A stretch of 64,000 nucleotides of DNA from Flavobacteriales bacterium (GCA_016702645.1 JADJDP010000003.1:277795-341794), one strand, 5' to 3'. Counted from the stretch's first letter, positions 20,950 through 29,493 are shown. Made by a program: numbers and translations. The notes: generated from the letters alone by a model not told the origin.

Positions 20950-22439
20950 GCGCGCATTCGTTGTCCGCTGGTCTCGTTCTCTATCAGGTCCGCCACCACC
21001 TGTCCGCTTATCAATGCAGGCGGCACGCCTGGGCCAGGCACGGTGAGTTGCCCGGTGAAGTAAAGTCCCTTCACCTTGCGGCTCTTCATGCTCGGACGAA
21101 GCGGTCCTGTTTGCATGATCGTGTTCGCCAAGCCGTATGCATTGCCACGGAACGCGTTGTAGTCGGCCTTGAGGTCGTTGATGCAATAGCTGCGCTTGAG
21201 CACGACATGCGGTCGCGGATCGAATCCCACGTGTTGCCCGAGCCGTTCCATGACGATGTTGTAGTACTGCTCGCGGATGATCTCCCGGTCTTCCAATCCC
21301 GGAGCGATGGGGATGAGGATGACCAGGTTCTCATGACCTGCCGGCGCGGCACCTGGATCGGTTTTGCTGGCACAACTCGTGTAGAACAGAGGGCGGCTGG
21401 GCCATTCCGGCTTATCGTAGATCTCACTTGAATGCAGGTCGAGGGGCTCATCGAAGAACAACGTATGGTGCGCCAGTCGATCCAGTTTGCGATCGAACCC
21501 AAGGAAGAAGAGGAGGCTGGAAGGTGCCATGGTGCGCTCCTGCCAATAGTTTTCGGAGTAAGTGCGCGCGGCCAACGGAAGCAGCTCTTGTTCCACATGG
21601 TGGTAGTCAGCACCGGCTACGACCAAGTCGGCTGGGAGGGTGGTAGAGCTTGTGCGAACGCTGGTGATCTTGCGCTTCCGATCCACCTCGATCCGCTCCA
21701 CCGCTTCGCCCATGCGGAACTGTACCCCAAGTTCTGTTGCCACCTTGACCATGGCCTCCACAACACGGCCCATTCCACCCTTGGGGTACCATGTACCCAG
21801 CTCAAGGTCGGCGTAGTTCATCAGGCTGTACAAGGCCGGGGTGTTTTGGGGAGCTGCGCCGAGAAACAGTACCGGGAACTCCATGAGAGAGCGCAAGTGC
21901 GGATGTTTGAAGTGGGCCTGCACATGTTTGCGCAGGGAGCGGAAGACCTTGGTCTTGAGCAGCCCCCCGATCAATCCGGGATGTGCGTACTCCATCCAGT
22001 TCAGCGAGGGCCGGTAAACCAGTTCACCCATGCCCAGATCGTACTTCACTTTCGCCTCGGCGAGGAATCGCTCCAACGCCTCGGCAGCGCCGGGTTCCTT
22101 GCTCTCGAAGAAATCTCGCAGGGCTTGGCGCCCCGCTGGAACAGCCCACTCTTCTCCTGCACCGAACACCACCTTGTAGGAAGGGTCCAGGCGAACGAGT
22201 TCATAGTGGTCCGATGTTTTTTGACCGAAGCGCGCGAAGAAGCGCTCGAAAACATCGGGCATCCAGTAGAAACTTGGACCCATGTCGAAGGTGAATCCAT
22301 CCTGTTCCCAAACACGCGCACGGCCACCAGGCTGGGTGTTCTTCTCCACCACCGTCACGGCATGGCCCTTTTGCGCCAGCGATGCTGCGGCGGACAATCC
22401 GGCAAAACCGGCTCCTATGACGATGATCCTTTTGCTCAC
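20946..22439 (-). CDS. crtI: Phytoene desaturase
   Basis: A 497-residue flavoprotein that introduces double bonds into phytoene to give lycopene or a related polyene. The N-terminal FAD-binding motif is IIVIGAGFAGLSAAASLAQK with the second half EKNTQPGGRARVWEQDGF, and the C-terminal CrtI signature is GLYFTGQLTVPGPGVPPALI. The length and layout match CrtI of Flavobacteria. The start is GTG, overlapping the sigma factor stop by four bases (GTGA), and the end overlaps crtB by four bases. It is peripheral to the inner membrane in known cases. Other amine-oxidase-type desaturases are possible, but context makes CrtI firm. Confidence 0.93.
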   Translation of the reverse strand: MSKRIIVIGAGFAGLSAAASLAQKGHAVTVVEKNTQPGGRARVWEQDGFTFDMGPSFYWMPDVFERFFARFGQKTSDHYELVRLDPSYKVVFGAGEEWAVPAGRQALRDFFESKEPGAAEALERFLAEAKVKYDLGMGELVYRPSLNWMEYAHPGLIGGLLKTKVFRSLRKHVQAHFKHPHLRSLMEFPVLFLGAAPQNTPALYSLMNYADLELGTWYPKGGMGRVVEAMVKVATELGVQFRMGEAVERIEVDRKRKITSVRTSSTTLPADLVVAGADYHHVEQELLPLAARTYSENYWQERTMAPSSLLFFLGFDRKLDRLAHHTLFFDEPLDLHSSEIYDKPEWPSRPLFYTSCASKTDPGAAPAGHENLVILIPIAPGLEDREIIREQYYNIVMERLGQHVGFDPRPHVVLKRSYCINDLKADYNAFRGNAYGLANTIMQTGPLRPSMKSRKVKGLYFTGQLTVPGPGVPPALISGQVVADLIENETSGQRMRA

Positions 22440-22945
22440 GCCGGAACGTTCTTGTCGCTCAGCATCTCCATGAGGCGGTGACGAGCTTGATGGATCCGGC
22501 TCTTCACCGTGCCGATCGGGATGCCCAAGTGGTCGGCGACCTCGTTGTACTTGTACCCTTGATGATGCATTTCGAACGGAGTGCGGAAAGTTGGATCCAA
22601 GCGCTCCAAGCTATGCTGGATCTCCGCCATTCTCACACGGCCTTCCGGACTGTGGGGCATTTGAACGAGCCTAACCTGATCGTGTTCACGATCCACGCTG
22701 TCCATGAGCGCCTTCGTTCGCTTGTTACGACGGTGCCCATTGATGAACGTGTTCTTCATGATCGTATACAACCAGGCCTTGAAGTTGGTGTTGTCCTGGA
22801 ACTTGTCGCGGAACGTTAGGGCACGCACCATGGAGTCTTGGAGAAGGTCCAAAGCGTTGTCCCGGTCCTTGGTAAGACCCAAGGCAAAGTAGTACAGCGG
22901 TTGGCGGAGGCCGATCAGTTGCTGCTGGAACTCGAGGGTTGACAT
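22436..22945 (-). CDS. ECF-type RNA polymerase sigma factor heading the carotenoid operon
   Basis: A 169-residue sigma-70 family protein. Region 2 is seen at residues 15-80 (DNALDLLQDSMVRALTFRDK, then NFKAWLYTIMKNTFINGHRR) and region 4 at 115-165 (FEMHHQGYKYNEVADHLGI, GTVKSRIHQARHRLMEML), with no region 1 or 3. The ATG at 22945 is chosen because it begins a typical N-terminus; an upstream in-frame start would add 13 unlikely residues. It is the first gene of the operon and overlaps crtI by four bases. No anti-sigma gene is adjacent. By analogy with light- and singlet-oxygen-induced ECF factors that control carotenoid genes, it may drive its own operon; that is inference. Confidence 0.87.
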   Translation of the reverse strand: MSTLEFQQQLIGLRQPLYYFALGLTKDRDNALDLLQDSMVRALTFRDKFQDNTNFKAWLYTIMKNTFINGHRRNKRTKALMDSVDREHDQVRLVQMPHSPEGRVRMAEIQHSLERLDPTFRTPFEMHHQGYKYNEVADHLGIPIGTVKSRIHQARHRLMEMLSDKNVPA

Positions 22946-22981
22946 GGGCTTGTGTATCTGGCTTGCTGATGGATTCGGGGT

Positions 22982-22989
22982 CAAAGAAA
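22982..22989 (-). promoter_or_regulatory. Weak candidate -7 box (TTTCTTTG) before the ECF sigma gene
   Basis: One mismatch to TAnnTTTG, 36 bases before the sigma factor ATG. No -33 element at normal spacing. If the operon is read by its own ECF factor, the real promoter will not resemble the housekeeping form, so this call is weak. Confidence 0.25.
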
Positions 22990-23155
22990 GTGATATTGTT
23001 CAAGAAATGGACATAAAGATTGAACAAAAAGTTTCAACAGCGACGAAAACGGACCGTGTTAGCGGAACGAAGCGGTCTTTTCGTGCAAACAGCTCGTGTG
23101 GGCAGGGGATCCCTTGCGGGTAGGTTCGGTCAAATGGATGGTAAGCTCATCGGTC

Positions 23156-23163
23156 TATATTTG
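23156..23163 (+). promoter_or_regulatory. -7 box (TATATTTG) of the tRNA pair
   Basis: Exact TAnnTTTG followed by CCGCCC, about 60 bases before the first tRNA. The region from 22946 to here separates the divergent sigma operon and tRNA unit and contains nothing else I can name. Confidence 0.65.
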
Positions 23164-23222
23164 CCGCCCTTTCACCCGGTTCGTGGTTGGCGATCGGGAC
23201 CGTTCCTTGCATTTTTCGTCCT

Positions 23223-23295
23223 GGAAGCATAGCTCGTTGGTTTAGAGCATCTGCCTTACAAGCAGAGGTCGCTGGTTCAGATCCGGCTGCCTCCA
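23223..23295 (+). tRNA. tRNA-Val (anticodon TAC), with irregular positions
   Basis: Cloverleaf: acceptor GGAAGCA/TGCCTCC, D arm GCTC/GAGC, anticodon arm TCTGC-CTTACAA-GCAGA giving anticodon TAC (valine codons GTA/GTG), T arm GCTGG/CCGGC. CCA is not fully encoded (ACA follows). Irregular points: an A-C mismatch at the fourth acceptor pair, loss of the near-invariant A14 in the D loop, and a T loop TTCAGAT in which the invariant A58 reads as G. These may be sequencing errors or mark a degenerate copy. Confidence 0.78.
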
Positions 23296-23300
23296 CATCC

Positions 23301-23375
23301 GGGATGTTAGCTCAGCTGGTTTAGAGCGCATGCTTCACACGCATGAGGTCACTGGTTCGAATCCAGTACGTCCCA
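23301..23375 (+). tRNA. tRNA-Val (anticodon CAC)
   Basis: Clean cloverleaf: acceptor GGGATGT/ACGTCCC (one G-T pair), D arm GCTC/GAGC, anticodon stem CATGC/GCATG with loop TTCACAC giving anticodon CAC for valine codon GTG, T arm ACTGG-TTCGAAT-CCAGT. Five bases after the preceding tRNA and certainly processed from the same transcript. CCA not encoded. Confidence 0.9.
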
Positions 23376-23389
23376 CTCCCTATAGGATA

Positions 23390-23425
23390 AAGCCCTTCAG
23401 TGAAAACTGAGGGGCTTCTTTTTTG
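23390..23425 (+). terminator. Intrinsic terminator of the tRNA operon
   Basis: A 12-bp stem (AAGCCCTTCAGT with complement, one G-T pair) closed by a GAAA tetraloop and followed by TTCTTTTTT. It lies 15 bases after the second tRNA. The reverse-strand gene folC ends just beyond it, and the hairpin may also serve that side. Confidence 0.88.
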
Positions 23426-23445
23426 GAAGGGGGTAAATAGGGCAG

Positions 23446-24663
23446 CTAAAGGACCTCGGCAACGACGAAGACACTGCCCGTAACTAGCACAAGGTCTCCT
23501 TTGCCAGCAGCTTTTTGGGCTCCTTCCAGCGCTGCAGCTACCGACGGGAAGATGCTACCGCGCAATGAACGCCCCGCAGCTTGTTCCTGAAGCAGCATCG
23601 CATTCAACCCCCGCGGTATGTCAGCCTTGCAGTAGTAATAGGTTGCATGCTTTGGAAGAAGGTCCAGCGCATGTCCGATCTCTTTGTCGCCGACCATGCC
23701 AAGCACAACGTGCAAGTGATTGTGGTGCATCCTTCCCAATTGCTCGTTCAACACGCGGAAGCCATCCACGTTGTGAGCAACGTCCACGATCGTGAGCGGA
23801 TCCGTTGAGATGGTCTGCCAACGACCCATCAAACCCGTGTTCTGAACCACGCGTTCCAAACCACGACGAACCGCGTCATCCGGAATGTTCCAGCCACGAT
23901 CCTTCAGCGTATCAATCGTGGCGAGCACAATGCACACATTGCGTTGTTGGTGCGCACCAACAAGTGCGACCGGATAGGGGAGTGGCGCTTCCTGGTCCAC
24001 GTAGGTTATCGACGCTTCACAGGTGTTGGCGCGCGCTTGAAAGACCGCTGCTACCCCATCCCGCGCTTCACCTATCACAACGGGTACTCCTGGCTTGATG
24101 ATGCCAGCCTTTTCACCTGCGATCGCTTCCAAGGTTGTACCCAGGAAGTCCATGTGGTCCCAACCGATATTGGTGATGACGCTCACTTCGGGTGCAACGA
24201 CGTTGGTGCTGTCCAGACGGCCGCCCATGCCGGTTTCGATGACCGCGATATCCACCTTCTCTTCGCGGAACCACCATAAGGCAAAGGCCACACCCCACTC
24301 GAAGAAGGAAGCGTCTATGGGTTCGAAGGCTTCGCGATGCTCCTCAACGAAGCGCATTACCGTCTCCTCCGGCACCACTGTACCGTTGATCCGGAAGCGC
24401 TCGCGGAAGTCCTTCAAATGCGGCGAGGTGTGAAGCCCCACCTTGTACCCCGCTTCCTGGAGGATGCTCGCAAGCATGTGGCTTGTACTGCCTTTCCCAT
24501 TGGTGCCAGCAATGTGCACGCATCGGAGACCGTGCTCCGGATGGCCGGTCAGATCCATCAGCGCGTGCGTATTGGCCAGGTCGGCTTTGTAGGCTGCCTT
24601 GCCGATGCGCTGGAACATCGGGAGCCGTGCGTACAGGTACGCCAGCGTCTCCGCGTAGGTCAT
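23446..24663 (-). CDS. folC: Bifunctional dihydrofolate/folylpolyglutamate synthase
   Basis: A 405-residue Mur-ligase-type enzyme that adds glutamate to dihydropteroate and to folates. Motifs are the P-loop IAGTNGKGSTSHMLASIL near residue 52, the SPHLKDFRERFRI folate-binding stretch near 80, TGMGGRLDSTNV near 145, GWDHMDFLG near 168 and the C-domain DVAHNVDGFR near 305. The N-terminus MTYAETLAYLYARLPMFQRIG is the standard Bacteroidota form, so the ATG start is firm. It starts two bases after the tonB stop on the same strand, an arrangement common in the phylum. Together with pabB at the window start, it is the second folate gene here, but the two are not linked. Confidence 0.93.
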   Translation of the reverse strand: MTYAETLAYLYARLPMFQRIGKAAYKADLANTHALMDLTGHPEHGLRCVHIAGTNGKGSTSHMLASILQEAGYKVGLHTSPHLKDFRERFRINGTVVPEETVMRFVEEHREAFEPIDASFFEWGVAFALWWFREEKVDIAVIETGMGGRLDSTNVVAPEVSVITNIGWDHMDFLGTTLEAIAGEKAGIIKPGVPVVIGEARDGVAAVFQARANTCEASITYVDQEAPLPYPVALVGAHQQRNVCIVLATIDTLKDRGWNIPDDAVRRGLERVVQNTGLMGRWQTISTDPLTIVDVAHNVDGFRVLNEQLGRMHHNHLHVVLGMVGDKEIGHALDLLPKHATYYYCKADIPRGLNAMLLQEQAAGRSLRGSIFPSVAAALEGAQKAAGKGDLVLVTGSVFVVAEVL

Positions 24664-24665
24664 GG

Positions 24666-25439
24666 CTAGCCGGGTACGAAACGCAACTTGATGTAGTGCG
24701 CTTGCTCAGGAGGTCCGTTCGGTAGTGCAACAAAGCGACACGTCTTCGCAGCGCGCAATGCCACGTTCTGGATCGCCACATCGGGCGTTCCGGTATTCGC
24801 GATCGAAACGCGCACGACTTCGCCTTGCTGGTCCACGATCACCTTCACCTCGACCCAGGTGGGGTTTTGCAATGGCGGTCTTTCAGAGAGATCCGGTCCG
24901 CGTGCAAGTCCCCGACCACCTCCGCTTCCGCCGGAGCCTCCTGGTCCGCGCAGTTCCCAGCCGCTACCTCGGAAGATCCCGCCACCGTTGCTGTTCGATG
25001 GGTTGTTGCTCGGGTTGTCAGAAGGGTTCTGGCTAGGAGTTTCGCTCGGCGTGTTCCAATTGTTCAGGGCATCCTCCAAGCGGGTGTCCTTTTTCGGCTT
25101 CTGAACCACCGGTTTGGGAACCGGCTTCGTAACTGGTTTTGTTACGGGTGGTTTGATCACCTCCACATCACTTTCCTCATCGGTGGCCACATCCTCAGGC
25201 TCCCCCGATTCTTCGGCTGCGGTGGGTTGACCACCGGTTTCCGGTTGCGAAGCTCCTCCACCAGCATCGCCTCCGCTGTCCTCCATCACCAGTTCCACCA
25301 TTTGTTCGGGGATCGGTGGGTCGAACTGTTTCATACCGATGAACAGGAAGAGGACGCCGAGCAGCACGTGCAGGACCGTGGTGATGATCGCGCTCGTGGT
25401 GCGATCGCTCCTCCGCTGCTGGATCACGATGGCGCTCAT
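24666..25439 (-). CDS. tonB: Energy transducer TonB
   Basis: A 257-residue inner-membrane protein that couples the proton-motive force to TonB-dependent outer-membrane receptors. It has a single N-terminal membrane helix (SAIITTVLHVLLGVLFLFIG, residues 14-33), an acidic and proline/lysine-rich spacer (VIKPPVTKPVTKPVPKP), a low-complexity N/S/P and G region, and a C-terminal TonB fold (VEVKVIVDQQGEVVRVSI, then AHYIKLRFVP). The start ATG overlaps the exbD stop by four bases (ATGA). It closes an exbB-exbD-exbD-tonB set with folC following. The length is normal. Confidence 0.9.
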   Translation of the reverse strand: MSAIVIQQRRSDRTTSAIITTVLHVLLGVLFLFIGMKQFDPPIPEQMVELVMEDSGGDAGGGASQPETGGQPTAAEESGEPEDVATDEESDVEVIKPPVTKPVTKPVPKPVVQKPKKDTRLEDALNNWNTPSETPSQNPSDNPSNNPSNSNGGGIFRGSGWELRGPGGSGGSGGGRGLARGPDLSERPPLQNPTWVEVKVIVDQQGEVVRVSIANTGTPDVAIQNVALRAAKTCRFVALPNGPPEQAHYIKLRFVPG

Positions 25440-25867
25440 GGTTGCGTGGTTGCTGGTTCCGCACCCGGCGGTTTGGGGGCAGAGGCGAGGATGACGCGCC
25501 ACTTGTTCCGCTTGGCGATGTTCATCACCTCCACCATTTCTCCAGTGGGCACGTCCTGTGCCACTTGCAGTATCACGGTCTTGTTCACGTTGTTCTCCGC
25601 CATCTCGGCCGCCATCGCTGCTTCAAGCTCACCGGGCCGCACGGGCTTTCCGTTCAGCGTTGCCGAGCCGGGTGCATCGAGTCGAACGGCCACATTGGGC
25701 AGCTCGTTGCTCGGGGTGGTGCGCCCCCGTGGCAATTCCACCGGCAGTGCGAAGGGGCTCATCATGGTGCTCACGATCACGAAAAAGATCAGCAGCAGGA
25801 AGACCAGGTCGGTCATGCTGCTCATGCTGAACCCGGCGTCGACCTTATGTGTGCTGCGGATCGCCAT
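25436..25867 (-). CDS. exbD: Biopolymer transport protein ExbD (first copy upstream of tonB)
   Basis: A 143-residue protein with the single membrane helix MTDLVFLLLIFFVIVSTMM, in which the aspartate is the proton-conducting residue, followed by a periplasmic domain ending NIAKRNKWRVILASAP. ExbD forms the TonB motor with ExbB. It lies three bases downstream of a second exbD and overlaps tonB by four bases. The C-terminus carries a proline/alanine/threonine-rich tail after the domain. The gene is intact, unlike its upstream twin. Confidence 0.92.
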   Translation of the reverse strand: MAIRSTHKVDAGFSMSSMTDLVFLLLIFFVIVSTMMSPFALPVELPRGRTTPSNELPNVAVRLDAPGSATLNGKPVRPGELEAAMAAEMAENNVNKTVILQVAQDVPTGEMVEVMNIAKRNKWRVILASAPKPPGAEPATTQP

Positions 25868-25870
25868 GGG

Positions 25871-26268
25871 TCATTTCGGTCGTGTGGCGATGATCACCGT
25901 CCACTTATTGCGTTTGGCAATGTCGAACACACCCACCGTTACGCCTGCAGGAACGCGCTGATCCACGCGCATCAGCAGGATGGGTGATTCGCCCATTGAC
26001 GATCTTGTCCTGCAGTACACCTTCGAGGTCCAGCGGATCGACGGGTTGGTCGTTCGTTCACGCTGAAATTCCCATCGGCGTCGATGCGAACACCTACGCG
26101 CGGTTTCTCCTTGGTCTTGTTCGCACTGATCGGCAGGTCCACAGGGAGCGTTGTAGGGCTCACCATGGTGCTGATGATGACGAAAAAGATCAGCAGCAGG
26201 AAGACCAGGTCGGTCATACTGCTCAGGCTGAAGCCCGCGTCGATCTTATTGCTGCCGCGTAGGTTCAC
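25871..26268 (-). CDS. exbD: Biopolymer transport protein ExbD (second copy), two frame breaks
   Basis: Starts at a GTG (MNLRGSNKIDAGFSLSS) and has the same membrane helix MTDLVFLLLIFFVIISTMV as the next gene. The frame changes at a CCC run near 26044 (before VDPLDLEGVLQDKIVNG) and again at a GGG run near 25991 (before ESPILLMRVDQRVPAG), ending FDIAKRNKWTVIIATRPK. Both look like one added base, and the total length is two over a multiple of three, which agrees. Repaired protein is 131 residues. Two adjacent exbD genes are normal for Bacteroidota TonB systems, so I take this gene as functional. Confidence 0.85.
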
Positions 26269-26280
26269 CGGTAAGAGGGA

Positions 26281-27005
26281 TCACTTCGAGGGTGACTCCA
26301 ACAAGTCCAGGAACTCGATCGTGCGCGACTCCATCTTCTGCACCACCTTGTTCACGCGTGCCACCAGCAGGTTGCGCAGCCGATGTAGGCGGGGATACCG
26401 ATGATGAGACCGGCCACCGTTGTGATCATGGCCTGCATCATACCCCCGCTCAACTGGCTCAGTTCAACACCAGCACCGCTCACCTCCATGGTGTGGAAGG
26501 TGACAACCATGCCCACCACCGTACCCAAAAATCCGATCATGGGTGCGGCGCCCGAAACGGTGGCGAGGATGGGCAAGCCACTTTCCAACTGGTACACTTC
26601 GAGCTTGCCCTGGTTCTCTATGCTCACTTCGATGTCTTTGAGCGGTTTACCCACCCGGGTGATACCCTTCTCGATCATGCGCGCGACTGGCGTATTGGTG
26701 GTCTGGCACAGGTTGCGGGCGCTATCCAGCTTGCCTTCGTGGATGTAGTCGCGGATCTTGGCCATGAAGTCCTTCTCGTCGCGCAGCGCGCGTCGGATCG
26801 CGAGGCTGCGTTCAATGATGATGTACACTGCCGCAAGTGACATGAGCCCCAGTGGGCCCATGATGTACCAGCCACCCATCTTGATCAATTCCCAAATGGA
26901 GAGGGTTGTCTCCTTGGGGGTGACCGGGGCGGTGGCAGCCTGCTCCACCAACTGGCGGGCGGCGTCGGTGGTCTCTTGGATCTGTGCGAAAAGGTCGATC
27001 AGCAT
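26281..27005 (-). CDS. exbB: MotA/TolQ/ExbB proton channel family protein, frame break near the C-terminus
   Basis: About 241 residues, the stator partner of ExbD. The N-terminus LIDLFAQIQETTDAA is followed by a membrane helix (GGWYIMGPLGLMSLAAVYII near residue 45), a cytoplasmic loop and two further helices: ILATVSGAAPMIGFLGTVVG near 147 and AMITTVAGLIIGIPAYIG near 190. The expected tail LLVARVNKVVQKMESRTIEF is in another frame, reached by restoring one base near 26380 (a lost T would give GLRNLLVARV). It begins the exbB-exbD-exbD-tonB-folC gene row. Confident as an ExbB-type channel; which receptors it serves is not shown. Confidence 0.88.
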
Positions 27006-27050
27006 GGCGATGGTGTGTGGAATGGAACGCTGACTGCGTGCGTTGAATTG

Positions 27051-28269
27051 TCAATTGAGTTGTGCGAGTGCGATCTCGAACGCGGTTCGGGTCAGGTGCG
27101 TTCGTCCCCGATCGCGCGCATGGGTGTTCTTCAGTGCATTGCCGATCACCGCGCTCACGTCCTGGAAGATGGCTTTGTCGCCGAGGTCGTTGCCGGGTTG
27201 CATGCAGTAGGCGAACACACGGGCCATGCCGCATTGGCGATGAAGTCAGGGATCGCTCACCCGGCCATCGGCATGTTCGGCGATGGGGCCGTAGAAGATC
27301 TGAGGATCGGCAAAAGGCACGTTGGCACCGCTGCCGATCACCTCCAACCTGGTGGCGGCCATTCGATCCACTTGGTCCTGTGTTACCAGGCGGCTGGCAG
27401 CACAAGGCAGGAAGATCTCGGCGCCCATGTCCCAAATGCGCGCGTTCACTTCATCGAACGACTGCATGTCTTGGGTACGCAGGGTGTTGCCTTCCTTTTC
27501 CATGAAGAGCGTGCGCACTTGTTCCGCCGAGAAACCTTCAGGTACCAATGCCCCACCATGACGGTCGATGATGCCCACGATACATGCGCCGTTGCGGCTA
27601 GGTGGTAGCCTGCCGCTGCACCCACATTGCCCCAACCCTGCACGATCACGCTTTCCCCTTGGGTCGCCGCCGTATGTGGCGTAATAGTGGCGAACGCTTT
27701 CCGCAACACCCCACCCAGTGATCATGTCGGCCACGGCATACTTGCCCGCAACAGGCACGTAGGTGGTATCGACCACCACTTTGCTCACGCCCGTGCGCAA
27801 TTGTTCGATCGCTTTCGCCCTGGGTCCTTCGGAACCACCGATGTGCCCGTTCACAACACCCTCTTGCGGATGGCGCAGCCCGTACCGCTCGGTGATGGGG
27901 ATGACATCGTGCAATTCATCGACGTTCAGGTCGCCGCCGGTGCCGTAATAGGTCTTCAACAATGGCATCACCGCCTTTGTACCAGCGATCGAGCACCGCG
28001 TGTTTCCGCGGGTCGGCAGGGTCGAAGTCGATGCCGCTCTTGGCCCCACCGATGGGCGGACCGCACACGCTGAACTTCACCTCCATGGTCTTGGCAAGGC
28101 TTTCCACCTCGCGCCGATCGAGGCCCTTGCGCATGCGCGTACCGCCACCCGCGGCACCACCGCGCAGGCTATTGATCACCACCCAGCCCCGTGCACCGGT
28201 GGGTGCATCGTTCCACTCGAAGATGATCTCGGGGGCGCGCTCTTCAAAGCGCCGCAGGGCATCACGCAT
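27051..28269 (-). CDS. Glu/Leu/Phe/Val dehydrogenase family protein, five frame breaks
   Basis: NAD(P)-dependent oxidative deaminase of amino acids, about 405 residues when repaired. N-terminal domain: RGGAAGGGTRMRKGLD and VCGPPIGGAKSGIDFDP (the lysine lies in the substrate pocket); dinucleotide domain: VIVQGWGNVGAAAGYHL; then EIFLPCAASRLVT, GANVPFADPQIFYGPIAE and GMARVFAYCMQPG. The sequence jumps frame near 27977 (extra A in AAA), 27660, 27590, 27250 and 27230; gains and losses sum to the observed length. The exact substrate (leucine, glutamate or other) cannot be told. Start is ATG after GTG at 28272. Upstream in-frame sequence resembling protein (GYIRTDPNRT) suggests the true start could lie further up. 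Confidence 0.82.
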
Positions 28270-28355
28270 CACAGTCCTGTTCGGGTCGGTGCGAATGTAG
28301 CCCGGTGCATTTCGGTAGCCTTGGAACAGGACCGGGAGGTTATCCCACTTGCCTG

Positions 28356-29463
28356 TTAATTGGCCAAATACACCGCCCCGCCCACGCTGTCGTGCTTTGC
28401 CCCGGTCACACTGGCCAAGGTGTTCGCTTCACCTCGCATTCGCAGCAGTCCCAACAGCGCGAACACCAGCGCTTCCTTGTAGTCCACGATCGTTCGGTCG
28501 GGCACATGGATATCAGCTTGCGTGTTCGCCCGCATCCGTTCGAGAAGGAAGGAATTGTGTGCGCCACCACCGGTCACCAAGACGGGCGTGCGCGTGTTCT
28601 TGAGGGAGGTGCCGAGTTGCTGGGCGATGTGTTCCACCATCGTTCGCATACGATCAGGCAAGGGAATGCCGCGATCAGCGATCATCGGGACCACTTCGGC
28701 ATTGAACCATTCCCGCCCGAGCGAGCGCGGTGGCTTTTGCGCAAGGAAGGGCAACGCGTTGAGCTTGGCGAGCAGCACATGATCAACGTTCCCTTTCGCG
28801 GCGATCGTCCCGTTCCTGTCGAATGGGTTTCCGCTTCCGCAGCAAGGAAGTTGAGGGCTTGGTTCCCGATGCACACGTCGTATCCGGTCACGCCTGGGTC
28901 CGGTCCCCTGAACCGGGGCGCCTCGCACCATGCAAGGAGATGTTGCAAATGCCACCGAGGTTGATGAAGACCTGGTGATCCGGAAAGAGCAACTGTTCTC
29001 CCAACGGCACCAATGGAGCACCTTGTCCGCCGAGCGCCACATCCTTGGTGCGGAAGTCGCACACGGTGGTGATGCCCGCAGTAGCGGCGATCTCAGCCCC
29101 AGAACCGATCTGGGTAGTCAGTCCTTCTTGCGGAAGGTGGAAGATGGTATGGCCGTGGGACGCGATGAGGTCGACGCGTTCGCCTGCAAAGGCCTTGCAG
29201 GCCCGTCCGATGAAAGCACCTAGTTCCACATCAAGCCGGGCAAGATCGATCGCGGATCCTTTCATTACGGATAGCAAGCGTGTGCGCAGTTGGGCCGGAT
29301 AGGGAAGGGTCTTCGCCTCCGTGATCGCGAAGCTCCAACCCGCTCGGGTCTTCTCGAAGGTGCATAGCGCCAGGTCCACGCCGTCCAGCGAGCTACCGCT
29401 CATGACCCCAAGCACGCGAAAGGTGCTACCGGCATTGCTCCTCTTGCGCTTGCTGGCAGGCAT
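28356..29463 (-). CDS. anmK: Anhydro-N-acetylmuramic acid kinase, two frame breaks
   Basis: Phosphorylates 1,6-anhydro-MurNAc from recycled cell wall. The nucleotide-binding N-terminus is VLGVMSGSSLDGVDLALC; then LIASHGHTIFHLPQ, TTVCDFRTKDVALGGQGAPL, VFINLGGICNISL, VTGYDVCIGNQALNFLA, PFDRNGTIAAKGNV and VLVTGGGAHNSFLLERM follow in order. They occupy three frames, with switches near 28905 and 28825, each fitting one lost base. Repaired length is about 369 residues, normal. Its ATG is almost at the predicted transcript start, with the divergent acyl-CoA dehydrogenase promoter overlapping. Confidence 0.87.
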
Positions 29464-29472
29464 GGTGGCGGG

Positions 29473-29480
29473 CGAAGGTA
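29473..29480 (-). promoter_or_regulatory. Probable -7 box (TACCTTCG) of anmK
   Basis: One mismatch to TAnnTTTG on the minus strand, ten bases before the anmK ATG, so the transcript would be nearly leaderless. Confidence 0.45.
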
Positions 29481-29485
29481 TCGGC

Positions 29486-29493
29486 TACTTTTA
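29486..29493 (+). promoter_or_regulatory. Probable -7 box (TACTTTTA) of the acyl-CoA dehydrogenase gene
   Basis: One mismatch (last base) to TAnnTTTG, 22 bases before the ATG at 29516. It lies six bases from the opposing anmK box. Confidence 0.45.

Noticed and set aside
25871..29463. A degraded, pseudogene-rich segment
   Set aside because: All broken genes keep family sequence to the end in the other frames, with no large deletion or internal stops apart from the shifts. Consensus error explains this better than decay.
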